Assembly: GCA_036264135.1 (NCBI GenBank)
Contig: DATARN010000227.1
Coordinates: 1 to 11,798, forward strand
Direction of reading: 5' to 3'
Source of the DNA: DATARN01 sp036264135
GTDB taxonomy: Bacteria > Actinomycetota > Acidimicrobiia > Acidimicrobiales > Palsa-688
DNA: 11,798 nucleotides
The notes beneath the pieces are model-generated. The model made no database searches. It was not told the origin of the DNA and worked only from the letters and a program-made list of their open reading frames with translations. Each line of letters begins with the position of its first letter. The stretch's first letter is position 1. Both the position numbers and the translations under genes were made by a program. Shown in pieces: positions 1 to 5,931 of the stretch.

Positions 1-1708
1 CCCCGCCCGTGTCCGTCGCAGCCCGGGGCGTGTCGAGGCACTCGGAGCAGAGGTCGTCCTCAACCCACGAGCAGCCGCCGTCACACGCCTCGGCGTCGGT
101 GCAACCGCACGCCCGACACGAGCGTACGCTTGTATCGTCCCCCACCGGGCTCTCCGCGGCTGCATCTTCCGGCTGCGGGTCCTCAAGCAACTCCCGTTCG
201 GTACCCGAGAGTGCGTAACCGTGCGCCTCGAGGTGCTGCAGGTAGAAACGGTCCGACGCCCGCCGCTCGCCGTCGACAGGGTCGTACCACGCGGACGGCA
301 TGCGCTCTTCGGCGGCGTCGAGCGCCATCGCGTAGAGCACCCGCAGTTGGGTTGCGGTCTTGTCGCCGGTCTGGCCTCGGACCCAGTCGACTCGCTGGGT
401 GTAGCTGGCGCTCTTCTTGCCATCGTAGCTCAACCGGTCGGCGATGCGACCGGCGTTGGTGTTCGCCCGGAGCAGGAACATAGCGGCGAGGGCGATGACT
501 TCGTGCTGCTCGGAGGGCCGCGCGGCCAGCAGCGCGTAGTCGGTCAGGCGCCGCTTGATCCAGGCGTCCCGACGGGACTTGTCTGCCTCCCGCTGGGCCC
601 GGCGGAACTTGGCTGCCTGCTCCGCGGCCTTCTCCTTCTCGAGCGCGGACCGTTCCTTGTCGGTGAGCTCGGTGATCGGGGTCCAGCCCTTCCCTTGGAC
701 GAAGACCTCCTTCTCGTCCTCGTCCTCAGTCGTTTCCGGATGGCGGGTCGGTTCGGTGCAACAGGCGGTCTCATAGCCGTAAGCGTCGACGTGCACGGCG
801 TGGCACGGCTCAGTCTTGTGGGCCTTCTCGTTGAGGTCGATCGAGTGGAGTCGGCACGGCGCGTGCTCCCGGTTCCACCCAGGCTGCTTCTTCGTGACGG
901 TCACGCCGTCCTTCTGCAGCCGGGCGATCACCTTGGCGCGCTTCTCTTCGCCCTCCTGGCGGCGGAGTGCCTGATCGATTTCGTAGTGGGCTGGCCGGCC
1001 GGACTTGAAGAGACCGGCGACGGTCTTCTCGTCCAGCTTGGCCAGTCCGATCCCGTCTTCGAGGGTGATGCCGCCGGAATCGACCGCCGCCCGGGCCACC
1101 TCCGGCAGTTTCAGGAGGGCCAACCGTTTGGAGATGACCGGCTGGCTGAACCCGAGCAGGGCGCCGATCTCCCGCTGGCTCTTGCCCAACTTGACCAGGT
1201 CCCCGATCCCGCCGGCGAGCTCCATCGGACTGAGGTCCTTCCGGTGCAGGTTCTCGACCAGGGCGATTTCGAGGGCGCCGGCGTCGTCGACGTGGCGGTA
1301 CACGCACGGCACCCGGGTGAACCCGGCCGCCTTCACCGCGGCGAGGCGACGGTGACCGGCGAGCAGCTCGAACCGGTTCCGTCCGTCGTCACCTTTCGGG
1401 AGGGGGCGGACCACCAGCGGTTCGATCAGGCCGTGGGTCCGGATCGACTCCACCAGCCCCTCGTCGGGGGCGGTGTCCCGCCGTGGGTTGGCTGGGTTGG
1501 GCTGGATCGAGTCGACCGGCAGGCGCAGGTTGTGCTCGTAGCTGTGCGGCGTGTCCACGATCGTCGTCGGCTGGTTCGTGCCGTTGCTCTCGGGGGCCGG
1601 AAGGCTTCCAGGATCGCCACGGCCAGGTTCGGGCGTAGTCGCTTGGGTCTGCGATGACTCCACCTCCTTGTCGGCTGCGAGCTCCTTGAGTGTTTTCGTT
1701 ACCGTCAC
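1..1708 (-). CDS. ParB-like (ParB/Spo0J N-terminal domain) phage protein with Cys-rich tail, C-terminus cut by window edge
   Basis: The 569 readable residues have no stop before the left edge. Residues about 61-165 carry the ParB/Spo0J N-terminal fold: the opening strand LPVDSIQPNPANPRR, the phosphate-binding motif AGHRRLAA (118-124) and VENLHRKDLSPMEL (151-164). Residues about 166-205 form the HTH that follows in ParB proteins (KSQREIGALLGFSQPVISKR). A charged coiled-coil-like stretch lies at 350-385. A Cys cluster at 531-557 has the spacing C-x2-C-x-C-x5-C-x3-C-x7-C-x2-C and is probably a zinc site. The GTG at 1708 is chosen because it overlaps the upstream stop as GTGA and has AGGAGG 5 nt before it; the adjacent GTG at 1711 is too close to that Shine-Dalgarno. 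No ParA gene or parS-like site is visible. In phages such genes often act in DNA metabolism or regulation rather than partition, so the role is open. Confidence 0.85.
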   Translation of the reverse strand, partial: MTVTKTLKELAADKEVESSQTQATTPEPGRGDPGSLPAPESNGTNQPTTIVDTPHSYEHNLRLPVDSIQPNPANPRRDTAPDEGLVESIRTHGLIEPLVVRPLPKGDDGRNRFELLAGHRRLAAVKAAGFTRVPCVYRHVDDAGALEIALVENLHRKDLSPMELAGGIGDLVKLGKSQREIGALLGFSQPVISKRLALLKLPEVARAAVDSGGITLEDGIGLAKLDEKTVAGLFKSGRPAHYEIDQALRRQEGEEKRAKVIARLQKDGVTVTKKQPGWNREHAPCRLHSIDLNEKAHKTEPCHAVHVDAYGYETACCTEPTRHPETTEDEDEKEVFVQGKGWTPITELTDKERSALEKEKAAEQAAKFRRAQREADKSRRDAWIKRRLTDYALLAARPSEQHEVIALAAMFLLRANTNAGRIADRLSYDGKKSASYTQRVDWVRGQTGDKTATQLRVLYAMALDAAEERMPSAWYDPVDGERRASDRFYLQHLEAHGYALSGTERELLEDPQPEDAAAESPVGDDTSVRSCRACGCTDAEACDGGCSWVEDDLCSECLDTPRAATDTGG

Positions 1709-1824
1709 CACGTCCTCCTGACCCACCGCTTCACCCGGTTGTAAATGGCGACGGCCACGACCAGCACCACCGTCTCGGCGCCGATCACCAACACGGCCAT
1801 CTGCCCGTCGGTCAGGCGGCTCAC
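1705..1824 (-). CDS. Small single-pass membrane protein, 39 aa
   Basis: A GTG-started ORF encodes 39 residues. A short polar start (SRLTDGQ) is followed by one hydrophobic segment (about residues 9-28, MAVLVIGAETVVLVVAVAIY). The end is strongly basic, NRVKRWVRRTW, which by the positive-inside rule would face the cytoplasm. The start overlaps the stop of the upstream 85-aa gene as GTGA and has GGAGG 7 nt before it. The stop overlaps the ParB-like start in the same GTGA manner. This double coupling, with a good ribosome binding site, makes it very likely translated. The function is unknown. The position between two early-operon genes suggests a phage membrane accessory, but nothing in the sequence says which. 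Confidence 0.65.
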   Translation of the reverse strand: MSRLTDGQMAVLVIGAETVVLVVAVAIYNRVKRWVRRTW

Positions 1825-2078
1825 GACGCCACCTCCTCGGCTTCGGGCAGCTTGGCGAGCAGCCGATCAGCGGCCCGCGCCTCGTCGACCGCGGCGAGGA
1901 TCCGGTTGGCGAACTGCTCGAAGAACGCAAGATCATCTAGTCGTCGTTGCCGGCACGGCTCGTCGTGTAGGGGCGCGTGTAGCGTGAGGTCGCCAAGGTG
2001 CAGCACGGCGAACCCTTCGTGTGTCGAGGTGTCGACGGGGTCGTCCGTCCCGAGAAAGACCACGGGCTCGATCCTCAT
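1821..2078 (-). CDS. Hypothetical phage protein, 85 aa
   Basis: This 85-residue protein is not recognised. It begins MRIEPVVFLGTDDP, contains a hydrophobic strand-like stretch FAVLHLGDLTLHAPLH (about 23-38), and ends in an acidic/alanine-rich helix (FANRILAAVDEARAADRLLAKLPEAEEVAS). There is no signal peptide or membrane segment. The layout suggests a small beta-plus-helix fold. The ATG overlaps the stop of the Gp3-like gene as ATGA, and its own stop overlaps the start of the membrane protein as GTGA, so it is an internal cistron of the early operon. Confidence 0.75.
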   Translation of the reverse strand: MRIEPVVFLGTDDPVDTSTHEGFAVLHLGDLTLHAPLHDEPCRQRRLDDLAFFEQFANRILAAVDEARAADRLLAKLPEAEEVAS

Positions 2079-3370
2079 GACGCGATCGCCTTCTCGTACT
2101 CGTCGACCGCCTTGTCCCCCGCCGCCTGCTTGGCCCGGTGGTCGTCGTTCGCTGACCGGACGGTCTCCATCGTGATGCGGCCCTCGGAGACGTCCTGGCC
2201 CATCTGGTAGGCAGTAAGGGTTTCCTGCTCGCTCAGGTCAGCGGACGACTCGGTACGACCTGACGTGGCGCAGTAGATGATGGCGTCCTGCTCGTTGTCG
2301 GTGAACTTCAAGCGGCCGAGATCGGCGTGGAGCTTCGACCCCGGTGACCTGGTCCGCCGGGCCTTCGGCTTCTCCGGGTCCGGGTCGGCAGCGGGCGCCG
2401 GTGCTGGCGTCTTGCCATCGAGCGCAGCGAGGACCTTGTTCGCATCCTCGTGGCTGGCGATCTCCGCCAACGTCTTGCCCACCACGCCGCGCGCCAACGA
2501 GTCGAGAGCGGCGGCGTCCATCCCGAGCCGGGCGGCCTTCCCCCGGATGACACGTCCGAAGGCGCTGCCGTCACCCGCCGGGGCAGGAGCGGGCGACGGG
2601 GCCGGGGCAGGTGGTGTCGTACTGGCGGTCGGCGGCGAGGCGACCGGCAGTTCCCGGCGGTCATCCGGGGCCGGGCCGATCTCGCCGCCGATGATCTCCC
2701 CCGTCATCAGCGTGTGCGTCGTCATCGTCGGCAGCTCGATGACCGGCACCGCGAAGTTCTTTGTCTCCCCATCGCGCTTCATCGTCCGCTGCTCGATCCG
2801 CAGGCGGGCCGGGATCAAAGTCCCGTTCGCTGCGGCGGCGCGAATGATGTTGATCGTTCCCGGGATCTCCGTCGCGGCGTAGAAGCCGTGCGACTCGAAA
2901 TGCCACAGCCCCACATCGGGCAGACGGGGTTGGATGACGAACAGGCGGGTGGTCGGCTTGCACGCCTTCCCCTTGCCGGCCAGCTCCAGCCGCTCGTCCA
3001 CGTCGGCAGGGCAGACACACGCCGTGTCGCCGATGATCTCCGTTTGGCCGTCACAGCGCCGCTGGCACCCGCCACCGGACCACATCTCGAACCACTGCGA
3101 GAACGCCATATCCCCGGGCGGGATGATGACCTCGATCGCCGACGCGTCGGTGAACAACTCCCACTGGCGGCCGGACGGAGCGTCGGCCCATTCCTTGACC
3201 TCCCCGCCGTACATGACCGCGGCGGCTTCGAGCAGCTCCTGCGACGGGCTGGTCATCCGCCAGGTCTCCAACTTGTTCGGGCGGGTCTTGCCGTTGGCGG
3301 CGGGCACCTGGGAGCCCATGCGGACGCGGCCGAGACGGCGCATCGACTTCTGCAGAGTGATGATCGGCAT
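2075..3370 (-). CDS. Gp3-like protein (recombination directionality factor family), C-terminally extended
   Basis: The N-terminal 240 or so of 431 residues match my memory of the actinophage Gp3-like family, whose phiC31/phiBT1 members are the directionality factors that make the serine integrase run excision. Visible marks are the start MPIITLQKSMRRLGRVRMG, GKTRPNKLETWRMTSPSQ, the tryptophan-rich WFEMWSGGGCQRRCDG (93-108), a probable zinc-binding set C102, C106, C118, C120 with C137 nearby, and ESHGFYAATEIPGTI (159-172). A Pro/Ala linker at 241-266 leads to an extension of about 165 residues containing helical segments, a KPKARRTRSPGSK basic stretch and a charged C-terminus. phiC31 gp3 is about 244 aa, so this is nearly double. 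AAGGAG lies 7 nt before the ATG, the best ribosome binding site in the operon. The only integrase in the window is of the tyrosine class, so the ancestral role of the family in phage DNA replication or repair is as likely as directionality control. Confidence 0.65.
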   Translation of the reverse strand: MPIITLQKSMRRLGRVRMGSQVPAANGKTRPNKLETWRMTSPSQELLEAAAVMYGGEVKEWADAPSGRQWELFTDASAIEVIIPPGDMAFSQWFEMWSGGGCQRRCDGQTEIIGDTACVCPADVDERLELAGKGKACKPTTRLFVIQPRLPDVGLWHFESHGFYAATEIPGTINIIRAAAANGTLIPARLRIEQRTMKRDGETKNFAVPVIELPTMTTHTLMTGEIIGGEIGPAPDDRRELPVASPPTASTTPPAPAPSPAPAPAGDGSAFGRVIRGKAARLGMDAAALDSLARGVVGKTLAEIASHEDANKVLAALDGKTPAPAPAADPDPEKPKARRTRSPGSKLHADLGRLKFTDNEQDAIIYCATSGRTESSADLSEQETLTAYQMGQDVSEGRITMETVRSANDDHRAKQAAGDKAVDEYEKAIAS

Positions 3371-3385
3371 TCGTGTTCTCCTTTC

Positions 3386-4201
3386 TCAGTCGACGAGCGC
3401 AGCGACGTTGGTCGGGGCGCTGTCACGGGGTGGGTCTTGCGGGACGGCGACGGGGGCGAGTAGGACGCCGCGGGAGATGTCGTCGCAGAAGTCCCGGACC
3501 GCCTGGGCGTGCAGGAAGTACTCGAACGCCAGAGGTCCGGCGTCTACCGGGATCAGCTGGTATCCCCGCTCGGTGATGTGCAAAACGGCGCACCACTCCA
3601 CCGGAGGCATGGGGACTTCGGCGCCGTCGGCGAGGCCGACGAACTCGGCGCTGCGGTAGGCGGACAACTGCAGGGCAACTTCGCCGTAGACGCCCTTGCC
3701 GGTCTTGTAATCGACCAGGCCGAGCCCGTCCCCCATGGCAGGGACCCGCATCAGGGCGTCGAGGGTGCCGGCGTAGCCGTGCTCCCGGTTGAACACCGAC
3801 GCCTCCGCCATCTCCCACTCGGGGTGCATCTCCCCGACGAACTGCAGGAACGCCTCGCCGTACGGGCGCTGCTCGGGCGGCATGTCCTCGACGGTCACCG
3901 GCAAGCCGAGGACCCGCTTCTCCGCCCAATCGTGGATCGCGGAGCCCTGCAGGGCGGCGCCTTCCTTCTCCCGGTAAGGCGCTCGTTTGAGCCAGTCGAT
4001 CTGCTCCATCGGGTTGTCCATCCGGGTCCACACGTTGTGCTTGCCGACCGCGATCTCCGCGACCCGCTTGGCGGCCCAGTTGACAAGAGCGGGCTTGGGA
4101 ATCCCGCCGCCGATGATCGTGGTCACGCTCGTGAAGGTTTCGTCCCGCCACTTGTAGGTGCGGCCCCGGGCGGTCGTGGTGGCATTGCGAGGGTTGGCCA
4201 T
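3386..4201 (-). CDS. PD-(D/E)XK nuclease, RecB/Cas4-like, phage DNA metabolism
   Basis: This 271-residue protein has the expected motif order of the RecB-like PD-(D/E)XK superfamily. GSAIHDWAEKRV carries H90. The Asp of motif II is in GYAGTLDALM (D148). D164 and K166 lie in GLVDYKTGK (161-169), and the QxxxY motif follows as LQLSAYR (Q178, Y182). All metal-binding and catalytic positions appear intact, so it should cleave DNA, probably as an exonuclease. There is no Cas4-type four-Cys iron-sulfur cluster. The ATG at 4201 overlaps the stop of the 40-aa gene as TGATG and has GGAGG about 10 nt upstream; an open frame continues further upstream to 4627, but that stretch overlaps two other genes. 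It is followed after 15 nt by the Gp3-like gene. Such nucleases commonly sit in phage recombination and replication modules. Confidence 0.85.
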   Translation of the reverse strand: MANPRNATTTARGRTYKWRDETFTSVTTIIGGGIPKPALVNWAAKRVAEIAVGKHNVWTRMDNPMEQIDWLKRAPYREKEGAALQGSAIHDWAEKRVLGLPVTVEDMPPEQRPYGEAFLQFVGEMHPEWEMAEASVFNREHGYAGTLDALMRVPAMGDGLGLVDYKTGKGVYGEVALQLSAYRSAEFVGLADGAEVPMPPVEWCAVLHITERGYQLIPVDAGPLAFEYFLHAQAVRDFCDDISRGVLLAPVAVPQDPPRDSAPTNVAALVD

Positions 4202-4323
4202 CAGTCGTCGTCCTCCGATGGCAGCCACACCCGGCCACGATTCGGATCGATGATGCACGGGTCGCCGCAACCGTCCAGCCGCGGGACGGGGCGCCTGTCC
4301 TCGTCGCGCTCTTGGCGGGCCAT
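4201..4323 (-). CDS. Hypothetical small protein, 40 aa
   Basis: A 40-residue polar protein, not recognised. It starts MARQERDEDRRPV, carries a possible metal-binding CGDPC in the middle (C19, C23), and ends with an acidic tail EDDD. It is joined on both sides by TGATG overlaps: its ATG overlaps the stop of the 170-aa gene and its stop overlaps the nuclease start. An in-frame upstream ATG at 4407 would add 28 residues lying inside the upstream gene, so the coupled start is preferred. There is no strong Shine-Dalgarno, so expression probably depends on translational coupling. Confidence 0.55.
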   Translation of the reverse strand: MARQERDEDRRPVPRLDGCGDPCIIDPNRGRVWLPSEDDD

Positions 4324-4835
4324 CACGCCGGCCCGAATTGCGGGTGGCGGTCGGTGAACTGCTCGAGCTGCTCGAGCAGCGTGGCCCGGCGCGTCTTGAT
4401 CCAGCACTCCTGGCCCGGCTGTAGCGGCATGCCGTCCCGGTTACGGCACCGGTGGTCCATTTCGACGCACTCCGGGTCGAACACCCAATCCGCCCCATAC
4501 GAGGTGCCGCCCTCCCGGAACCCGGCCTCGGGGGGGGTGAGGCCAGGTTCGACGGGAGGTGCAGGCTCCGACGCCACCGCGGTCCGATGCGTGGGCGTCG
4601 AAGAAGTGACAGTCCTCGGCAGGTCACCTTCTAGGCGATCTACGGGCGCCGTCATGGCAGGCGACCCTTCTCCGAGTAGAGGCGGCTCGGCTAGCCGAGG
4701 ACTGGCATCAGTGAGCGGACCGGTGAACCGGGCCGCGGGCAGGCACAGGTCGACGAGCATCCAGCAGACCTCGCCGACGTCGGCGGCGAGGTCCCGGAGT
4801 CGGCTGACCGTTTTGGGTATCGTGGTGTTGGCCAT
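4323..4835 (-). CDS. Hypothetical phage protein, 170 aa
   Basis: Not recognised. Residues 1-40 form a helical, partly hydrophobic start (VSRLRDLAADVGEVCWMLVDLCLPAARF). Residues 41-110 are Pro/Thr/Ser-rich and look disordered. Residues 111-170 form a compact C-terminal region with C123, H128, C130 and C144 around a basic stretch (DHRCRNRDGMPLQPGQECWIKTRR), a possible zinc site, followed by a helix LLEQLEQF. AAGGAGG lies 11 nt before the ATG. A 33-nt gap separates it from the HTH gene upstream, the only noticeable gap between genes in the first half of this operon. Confidence 0.7.
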   Translation of the reverse strand: MANTTIPKTVSRLRDLAADVGEVCWMLVDLCLPAARFTGPLTDASPRLAEPPLLGEGSPAMTAPVDRLEGDLPRTVTSSTPTHRTAVASEPAPPVEPGLTPPEAGFREGGTSYGADWVFDPECVEMDHRCRNRDGMPLQPGQECWIKTRRATLLEQLEQFTDRHPQFGPA

Positions 4836-4868
4836 CGGTTTTGAGCCCTCCTTCGGCTCGGCTGTTGG

Positions 4869-5291
4869 TTAAGCCGTCGAAGCCCGGTCGCACCCGGGCT
4901 CGGCGGCGTCCTGCTGGGAAACGTCCGACTCGCTGGTGGCTCTCTCAGGCCCTTCGGTGCGGTGACGTCGTTGTGCGTGATTCGGGCGAGTCGGAAGAAC
5001 AGCGGTGAGCACCTGGTGGGCGACCGCGGCGGCGATCACCCGGGCGTCACGGTCGTCGATCAGCCGCTCCCGGTGCGATGCCATCGCCACAGGCAGCAGC
5101 TCGGGGCGCAGCGCGTCGCCGTGCAGGTACCGCTCCAGCCGCGGGCGGCTGACCAGCCAGCGGCGGCCGACCTTCCGGGCCGCGTCACCCGGGAACCGAT
5201 GCTCGGACGCCATCTTCCGGGCCCCCCGGGGCGTGTACCCGAGCAGGGCGGCCGCCTCGGGGAGGGTGAGCAGATCCGATTCCGCCGGCAT
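4869..5291 (-). CDS. MerR/excisionase-type helix-turn-helix protein, 140 aa (possible excisionase)
   Basis: Residues about 6-53 fit the HTH_17/excisionase fold: LLTLPEAAALLGYTPRGARKMASEHRFPGDAARKVGRRWLVSRPRLERYL, with the winged HTH reading 'perceive layer - choose residue - R/W/L in the wing' typical of Xis-like proteins. The remaining 85 residues are helical and then polar and low in complexity, ending in an Asp/Glu/Ala tail. It lies in the early operon behind the Cro-like gene, the position where many actinophages keep the excisionase, which makes it a candidate partner for the tyrosine integrase at 7566. The ATG at 5291 overlaps the preceding stop as TGATG; an adjacent in-frame GTG at 5294 would add one residue. 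Relatives of this fold can also be plain transcription regulators. Confidence 0.7.
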   Translation of the reverse strand: MPAESDLLTLPEAAALLGYTPRGARKMASEHRFPGDAARKVGRRWLVSRPRLERYLHGDALRPELLPVAMASHRERLIDDRDARVIAAAVAHQVLTAVLPTRPNHAQRRHRTEGPERATSESDVSQQDAAEPGCDRASTA

Positions 5292-5524
5292 CACGACCCG
5301 CCCCCAGCCTCGAGCTCGGCGTGCAACGCAGCGACCGCGTCAGCTTCCGCCGCAGTGTTCAGGGCGGCAACGATCCGTTTCCCCTCGTCGTCGTTGACCG
5401 GGCTGGTGTACGGCTCCCACGTCGCCCCGCCGTCCGTGGTGCGGATCACGTACACGCCGGTCACGACCGGAACCCCGACGAAGTTGAGAGTCCGCTGCAC
5501 CAGCAGCGCATAGCGGGCGACCAT
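5291..5524 (-). CDS. Hypothetical small phage protein, 77 aa
   Basis: Not recognised. The first half is beta-rich (YALLVQRTLNFVGVPVVTGVYVIRTTDGGATWEPY, given in parts: a strand at about 5-20 and another at 23-30), and the second half is an alanine-rich amphipathic helix (KRIVAALNTAAEADAVAALHAELEAGGGS, residues about 49-77). There is no signal peptide or membrane helix. It is coupled to both neighbours by TGATG overlaps, so it is a genuine operon member between the Cro-like regulator and the excisionase-type gene. Confidence 0.65.
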   Translation of the reverse strand: MVARYALLVQRTLNFVGVPVVTGVYVIRTTDGGATWEPYTSPVNDDEGKRIVAALNTAAEADAVAALHAELEAGGGS

Positions 5525-5754
5525 CAGGAGGCCTTCTCCGAGTCGACCGTTGACGGGTCGCGGGCCAGCGCTGCCACGGGGACGCCGAGGGCGTCGGCCA
5601 GTTTGCGCATCGTCTGGGGCCGGACCTTGACGTCACGGCCGCCTTCGATCTCGCAGATGTAGGAGATCGACACGCCCGAGACGGCCGCGAGATCTTTCAG
5701 GCCGTAGCCGTTCAGTTCTCGGATGGCCTTGAGGGTGACCCCGTTGATCTGCAC
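5524..5754 (-). CDS. Small XRE-family HTH regulator, Cro-like, first gene of early operon
   Basis: The 76-residue protein is almost entirely one XRE/Cro-CI helix-turn-helix domain: LKAIRELNGYGLKDLAAVSG, the recognition helix region VSISYICEIEGGRD, then TMRKLADALGVPVAALA. It has no dimerisation or cleavage domain, which fits Cro more than CI. The frame stays open to a TTG at 5790, but that TTG is part of a perfect TTGACA -35 box with a 17-bp spacer and TATCGT -10. The GTG at 5754 begins 7 nt after that -10 box, which predicts a leaderless mRNA, so it is chosen as the start. It is the first cistron of the leftward operon and diverges from the probable repressor at 5932. It probably binds the CGAA/TTCG repeats between them. 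Confidence 0.82.
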   Translation of the reverse strand: MQINGVTLKAIRELNGYGLKDLAAVSGVSISYICEIEGGRDVKVRPQTMRKLADALGVPVAALARDPSTVDSEKAS

Positions 5755-5790
5755 ATCACGAACGATAACGAATGAGAGCGAATCTGTCAA
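5755..5790 (-). promoter_or_regulatory. Leftward early promoter, leaderless
   Basis: On the minus strand, a consensus -35 TTGACA (5790-5785) is followed by a 17-bp spacer and a -10 TATCGT (5767-5762). The GTG start of the Cro-like gene comes 7 nt later, so transcription should begin at or next to the start codon. The spacer contains one copy of the 14-mer operator TTCGCTCTCATTCG, so a bound regulator would block this promoter directly. Confidence 0.7.
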
Positions 5791-5914
5791 TCTTTTCGTG
5801 AAGGTTCGTCATATCCGCAGGTCATCGGCACATTCCGCAGGTGAACTACAACGATGACGTTTAGGGTTTTTTCGCTCTCATTCGCTTCCGGTCGCTAGAT
5901 TTCGCTGTGATTCG
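5759..5914. promoter_or_regulatory. Operator array of 10-bp-phased CGAA/TTCG tetranucleotides
   Basis: CGAA occurs at 5759, 5769 and 5779, each exactly 10 bp apart. TTCG occurs at 5795 and 5805, and again at 5871, 5881, 5901 and 5911, with a one-base variant (GTCG) at 5891. The 14-mer at 5769-5782 is the exact reverse complement of 5871-5884, and 5901-5914 matches the latter at 12 of 14 bases. One copy falls in the spacer of each divergent promoter. This is the expected binding region for the two flanking HTH proteins. Confidence 0.65.
5814..5857. repeat. Second repeat family in the control region: 9-bp direct repeat and short inverted pair
   Basis: TCCGCAGGT occurs at 5814-5822 and 5834-5842, exactly 20 bp apart, or two helical turns. 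An inverted pair TCATCG (5822-5827) and CGATGA (5852-5857) brackets the second copy. The set lies in the middle of the divergent region, outside both core promoters, and could be bound by a third regulator or help looping. Confidence 0.4.
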
Positions 5915-5931
5915 TTGAGATAATCGGACGC
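5896..5931 (+). promoter_or_regulatory. Rightward repressor promoter, leaderless
   Basis: A -10 box GATAAT (5919-5924, 5 of 6 to consensus) ends 7 nt before the ATG at 5932, the same geometry as the divergent promoter. A weak -35, TAGATT (5896-5901), lies at 17 bp. The spacer is filled by the operator variant at 5901-5914. There is no Shine-Dalgarno before the ATG. Confidence 0.6.

Noticed and set aside
221..1657. Long plus-strand open frame of 478 codons
   Set aside because: It is antisense to the ParB-like gene, whose minus-strand frame has clear family motifs; the plus-strand protein is low in complexity (LLVLVLS, VGVRPEQEH) and has no recognisable domain. Such mirror frames are normal in high-GC DNA.
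2450..3463. Plus-strand open frame of 337 codons opposite the Gp3-like gene
   Set aside because: Arg/Gly/His-rich shadow without motifs; the minus-strand frame has the family features, a strong ribosome binding site and operon overlaps.
3386..4627. Upstream-extended 413-residue version of the nuclease
   Set aside because: The extra 142 residues are Arg/Ser/Pro-rich shadow of the 170-aa and 40-aa genes; the ATG at 4201 is coupled by TGATG and starts where the nuclease-like sequence begins.
5755..5790. TTG at 5790 as start of the Cro-like gene
   Set aside because: The TTG is the beginning of a consensus TTGACA -35 box and the added 12 codons cover the spacer and -10 element, so it would lie upstream of the transcript start.
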